From Agelas oroides (lineage: Eukaryota > Porifera > Demospongiae > Agelasida > Agelasidae), in NCBI GenBank assembly GCA_949130485.1, contig OX422204.1:5518015-5582014 (forward strand): a stretch of 64,000 bases of DNA. The letters run 5' to 3'. Below the pieces are notes generated by a model that was not told where the DNA came from, did not search any database, and worked only from the letters and a program-made list of their open reading frames with translations. The position numbers and the translations under genes are program-made. Of the stretch, positions 62,848 to 64,000 are shown one piece after another (the stretch's first letter is position 1; each line of letters begins with the position of its first letter).

Positions 62848-63015
62848 TATCCTTAAATTGTTACCAAAAATACATTTATTAAGTGTAATGTAAACAATAT
62901 CAGGTACTTTTTAGTTAACTAAAGCAACAGTGATCATCAAGTTCTCTGTGTAAGCTCTCATTATATTTATGGCTCTCCAATAAACTAGAGCTGGAAATTT
63001 CATTTAGCATCTACT

Positions 63016-63068
<53 letters not shown>
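63016..63068. repeat. (CA)n microsatellite
   Basis: An uninterrupted CA run of about 26 units. A second interrupted one lies at 63252-63322. Confidence 0.95.
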
Positions 63069-63070
<2 letters not shown>

Positions 63071-63071
<1 letters not shown>

Positions 63072-63139
63072 GTTACATTCCCCAGACAGAGCAGCATGAG
63101 CCCGAAGGGCGAATGCTGTTCTGTCTGGGGAATGTAACT
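63071..63139. repeat. 69-nt hairpin between CA repeats
   Basis: 27-nt arms AGTTACATTCCCCAGACAGA... with one mismatch, capped by GAGCCCGAAGGGCGA, which itself pairs GCCC with GGGC. Confidence 0.92.
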
Positions 63140-63251
63140 TATTTGTTGGATGTTACCCCTAGCAACCCACTGCCACACCCATTACCACCTCCACTCATTC
63201 TAATTCGTGTTATTTAAGTTCAAAGTTTTGGTTGCTAAGCAACATCCAACA

Positions 63252-63275
63252 AACACACACACACACATGCGCACA

Positions 63276-63322
<47 letters not shown>
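63252..63322. repeat. (CA)n microsatellite 2
   Basis: CA/CACAT-type run ending directly at the acceptor CACACAG of exon E, so the microsatellite forms the upstream side of a splice site. Confidence 0.95.
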
Positions 63323-63324
<2 letters not shown>

Positions 63325-63326
<2 letters not shown>

Positions 63327-63455
63327 GCTCCCAGTGTATCAGACACAGAAGAGGAAGTTGACGTTGGTTACTGGGAGAAAGCCTCACTGCCCACTGACCA
63401 GAAACAAAGCAAGAAAGAAGGACGACTCCGGGAGGTCGACCTAAACCTCCTCTGA
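63325..63455 (+). CDS. Unrecognised gene, terminal exon E
   Basis: Phase 1 in (CACACAG|TT), ending with TGA at 63453-63455. It encodes APSVSDTEEEVDVGYWEKAS, then LPTDQKQSKKEGRLREVDLN and LL. An acidic, then basic, C-terminus with a conserved-looking WEK; no family could be named. Coding sense and matching phases through exons C-D-E make this a real gene end. Confidence 0.7.
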
Positions 63456-63668
63456 CAATTATTGTAGTCTTCATTGTTGTATTGGCAATGGTGTATGGGT
63501 ATTCTTGTTTTTAACCACCATAAATACACTGAGTCACTTTTAAAGTGTAAAATTTCAATGACTACAGGAATGAACACTCACAACACACGATAGTCAGATG
63601 ATCGCTTTGGTGAACAACAAGGACTTGGGTTTTATAGATTCCAGCTGTTTCCAGGGCTAGAAGGAAGA

Positions 63669-63741
63669 ATGGCGGATCCAGGCAGCTTGAAGCACCGCGA
63701 CTCGAAATACTCGAGAATATGTGACTACAATATTGCATCAA
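63669..63741 (+). CDS. Unrecognised gene at right edge, first coding exon
   Basis: ATG in a good context (AAGAATGGCGG) starts MADPGSLKHRDSKYSRICDY then NIAS, and the exon leaves in phase 1 at A|GTAAAC. It lies 214 bp downstream of the previous gene's stop, so the two genes are closely packed, head to tail. Confidence 0.6.
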
Positions 63742-63853
63742 GTAAACTTACAACAAGGCATAGCTAGCGCTAGAATTCAGCTGTGTGCTGTAGCTATTGA
63801 ATCCTTTTTACATTGACATCGAGAGTATGCTATTTTGTACTGTTTTACCTTAG

Positions 63854-63978
63854 GCAAGCCAGTGGATGGCCGAACTCTTTCCGTGGACAGGTGGCATATC
63901 ATTGATGAATCTTGCATCGTTCTTCGGCAGATAAGGGTCGTCTTGGATAGATCAATCTACGCAGGACAGCTTTTCACG
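63854..63978 (+). CDS. Unrecognised gene at right edge, second exon
   Basis: Phase 1 in (TTTTACCTTAG), phase 0 out (ACG|GTAAGC). It encodes KPVDGRTLSVDRWHIIDESC then IVLRQIRVVLDRSIYAGQLF, soluble with a beta-like hydrophobic pattern. The other two frames are closed by stops, supporting coding use. The family is not recognised and the gene continues beyond the window. Confidence 0.6.
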
Positions 63979-64000
63979 GTAAGCTTACCTGAAAGAGCAA

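Noticed and set aside
63235-63474. Minus-strand open frame with Cys-Val repeats
   Set aside because: It is the translation of the (CA)n microsatellite opposite the real exon E.

Overview
The window looks like a piece of animal (metazoan) nuclear DNA. Genes have spliceosomal introns with GT/AG borders, base composition is AT-leaning, and most of the sequence is transposon-derived. The best organism clue is a Death-NACHT-LRR gene (an NLR) built from single-repeat LRR exons. Together with BEL/Pao, CR1/L2-type LINE, MULE-FLYWCH and many MITE families this suggests a marine invertebrate, most likely a sponge. That is inference; species cannot be fixed from sequence alone.

Layout. 1-3.8 kb: the 3' part of a BEL/Pao LTR retrotransposon (protease, RT, RNase H, integrase), broken by two in-frame stops and a 3' frameshift. 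4-13.7 kb: inverted repeats, MITEs, a 5'-truncated LINE on the minus strand (7.6-9.3 kb) and a plus-strand open frame ending in a 2A-like motif (9.69-10.19 kb) that a MITE interrupts. 13.7-17.3 kb: sparse, with two doubtful exons and a piggyBac-like MITE.

17.39-47.71 kb: one plus-strand NLR gene covering about 30 kb. A Death exon, a 1.7-kb NACHT exon, seven single-LRR exons (one of 75 bp, six of 84 bp) and a short terminal exon are all phase-compatible, and the assembled frame has no stop. Its introns hold most of the mobile DNA here: TA-flanked GCCTCG-TIR elements, MITEs with TGGACTGGAC subterminal repeats and exact 9-bp target duplications, a 2.4-kb inverted-repeat unit, two abutting TIR elements at 38.3-42.0 kb, and a MULE with FLYWCH and transposase remnants.

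48-60 kb: a near-identical 435-bp direct repeat pair around telomere-like TTAGGG sequence, a TIR element, a frameshifted minus-strand DDE-type transposase-like pseudogene, a LINE RT fragment, a PIF/Harbinger-like MITE with poly-C tracts, palindromic repeats and tRNA-like remnants. 60.8-63.5 kb: five exons of an unrecognised gene (coiled coil to acidic C-terminus). 63.67 kb to the right edge: the first two exons of another unrecognised gene.

The cellular genes do not form an operon or obvious pathway. The NLR is the only one with an inferable role (intracellular innate sensing). The rest of the window records repeated and nested transposon insertion.
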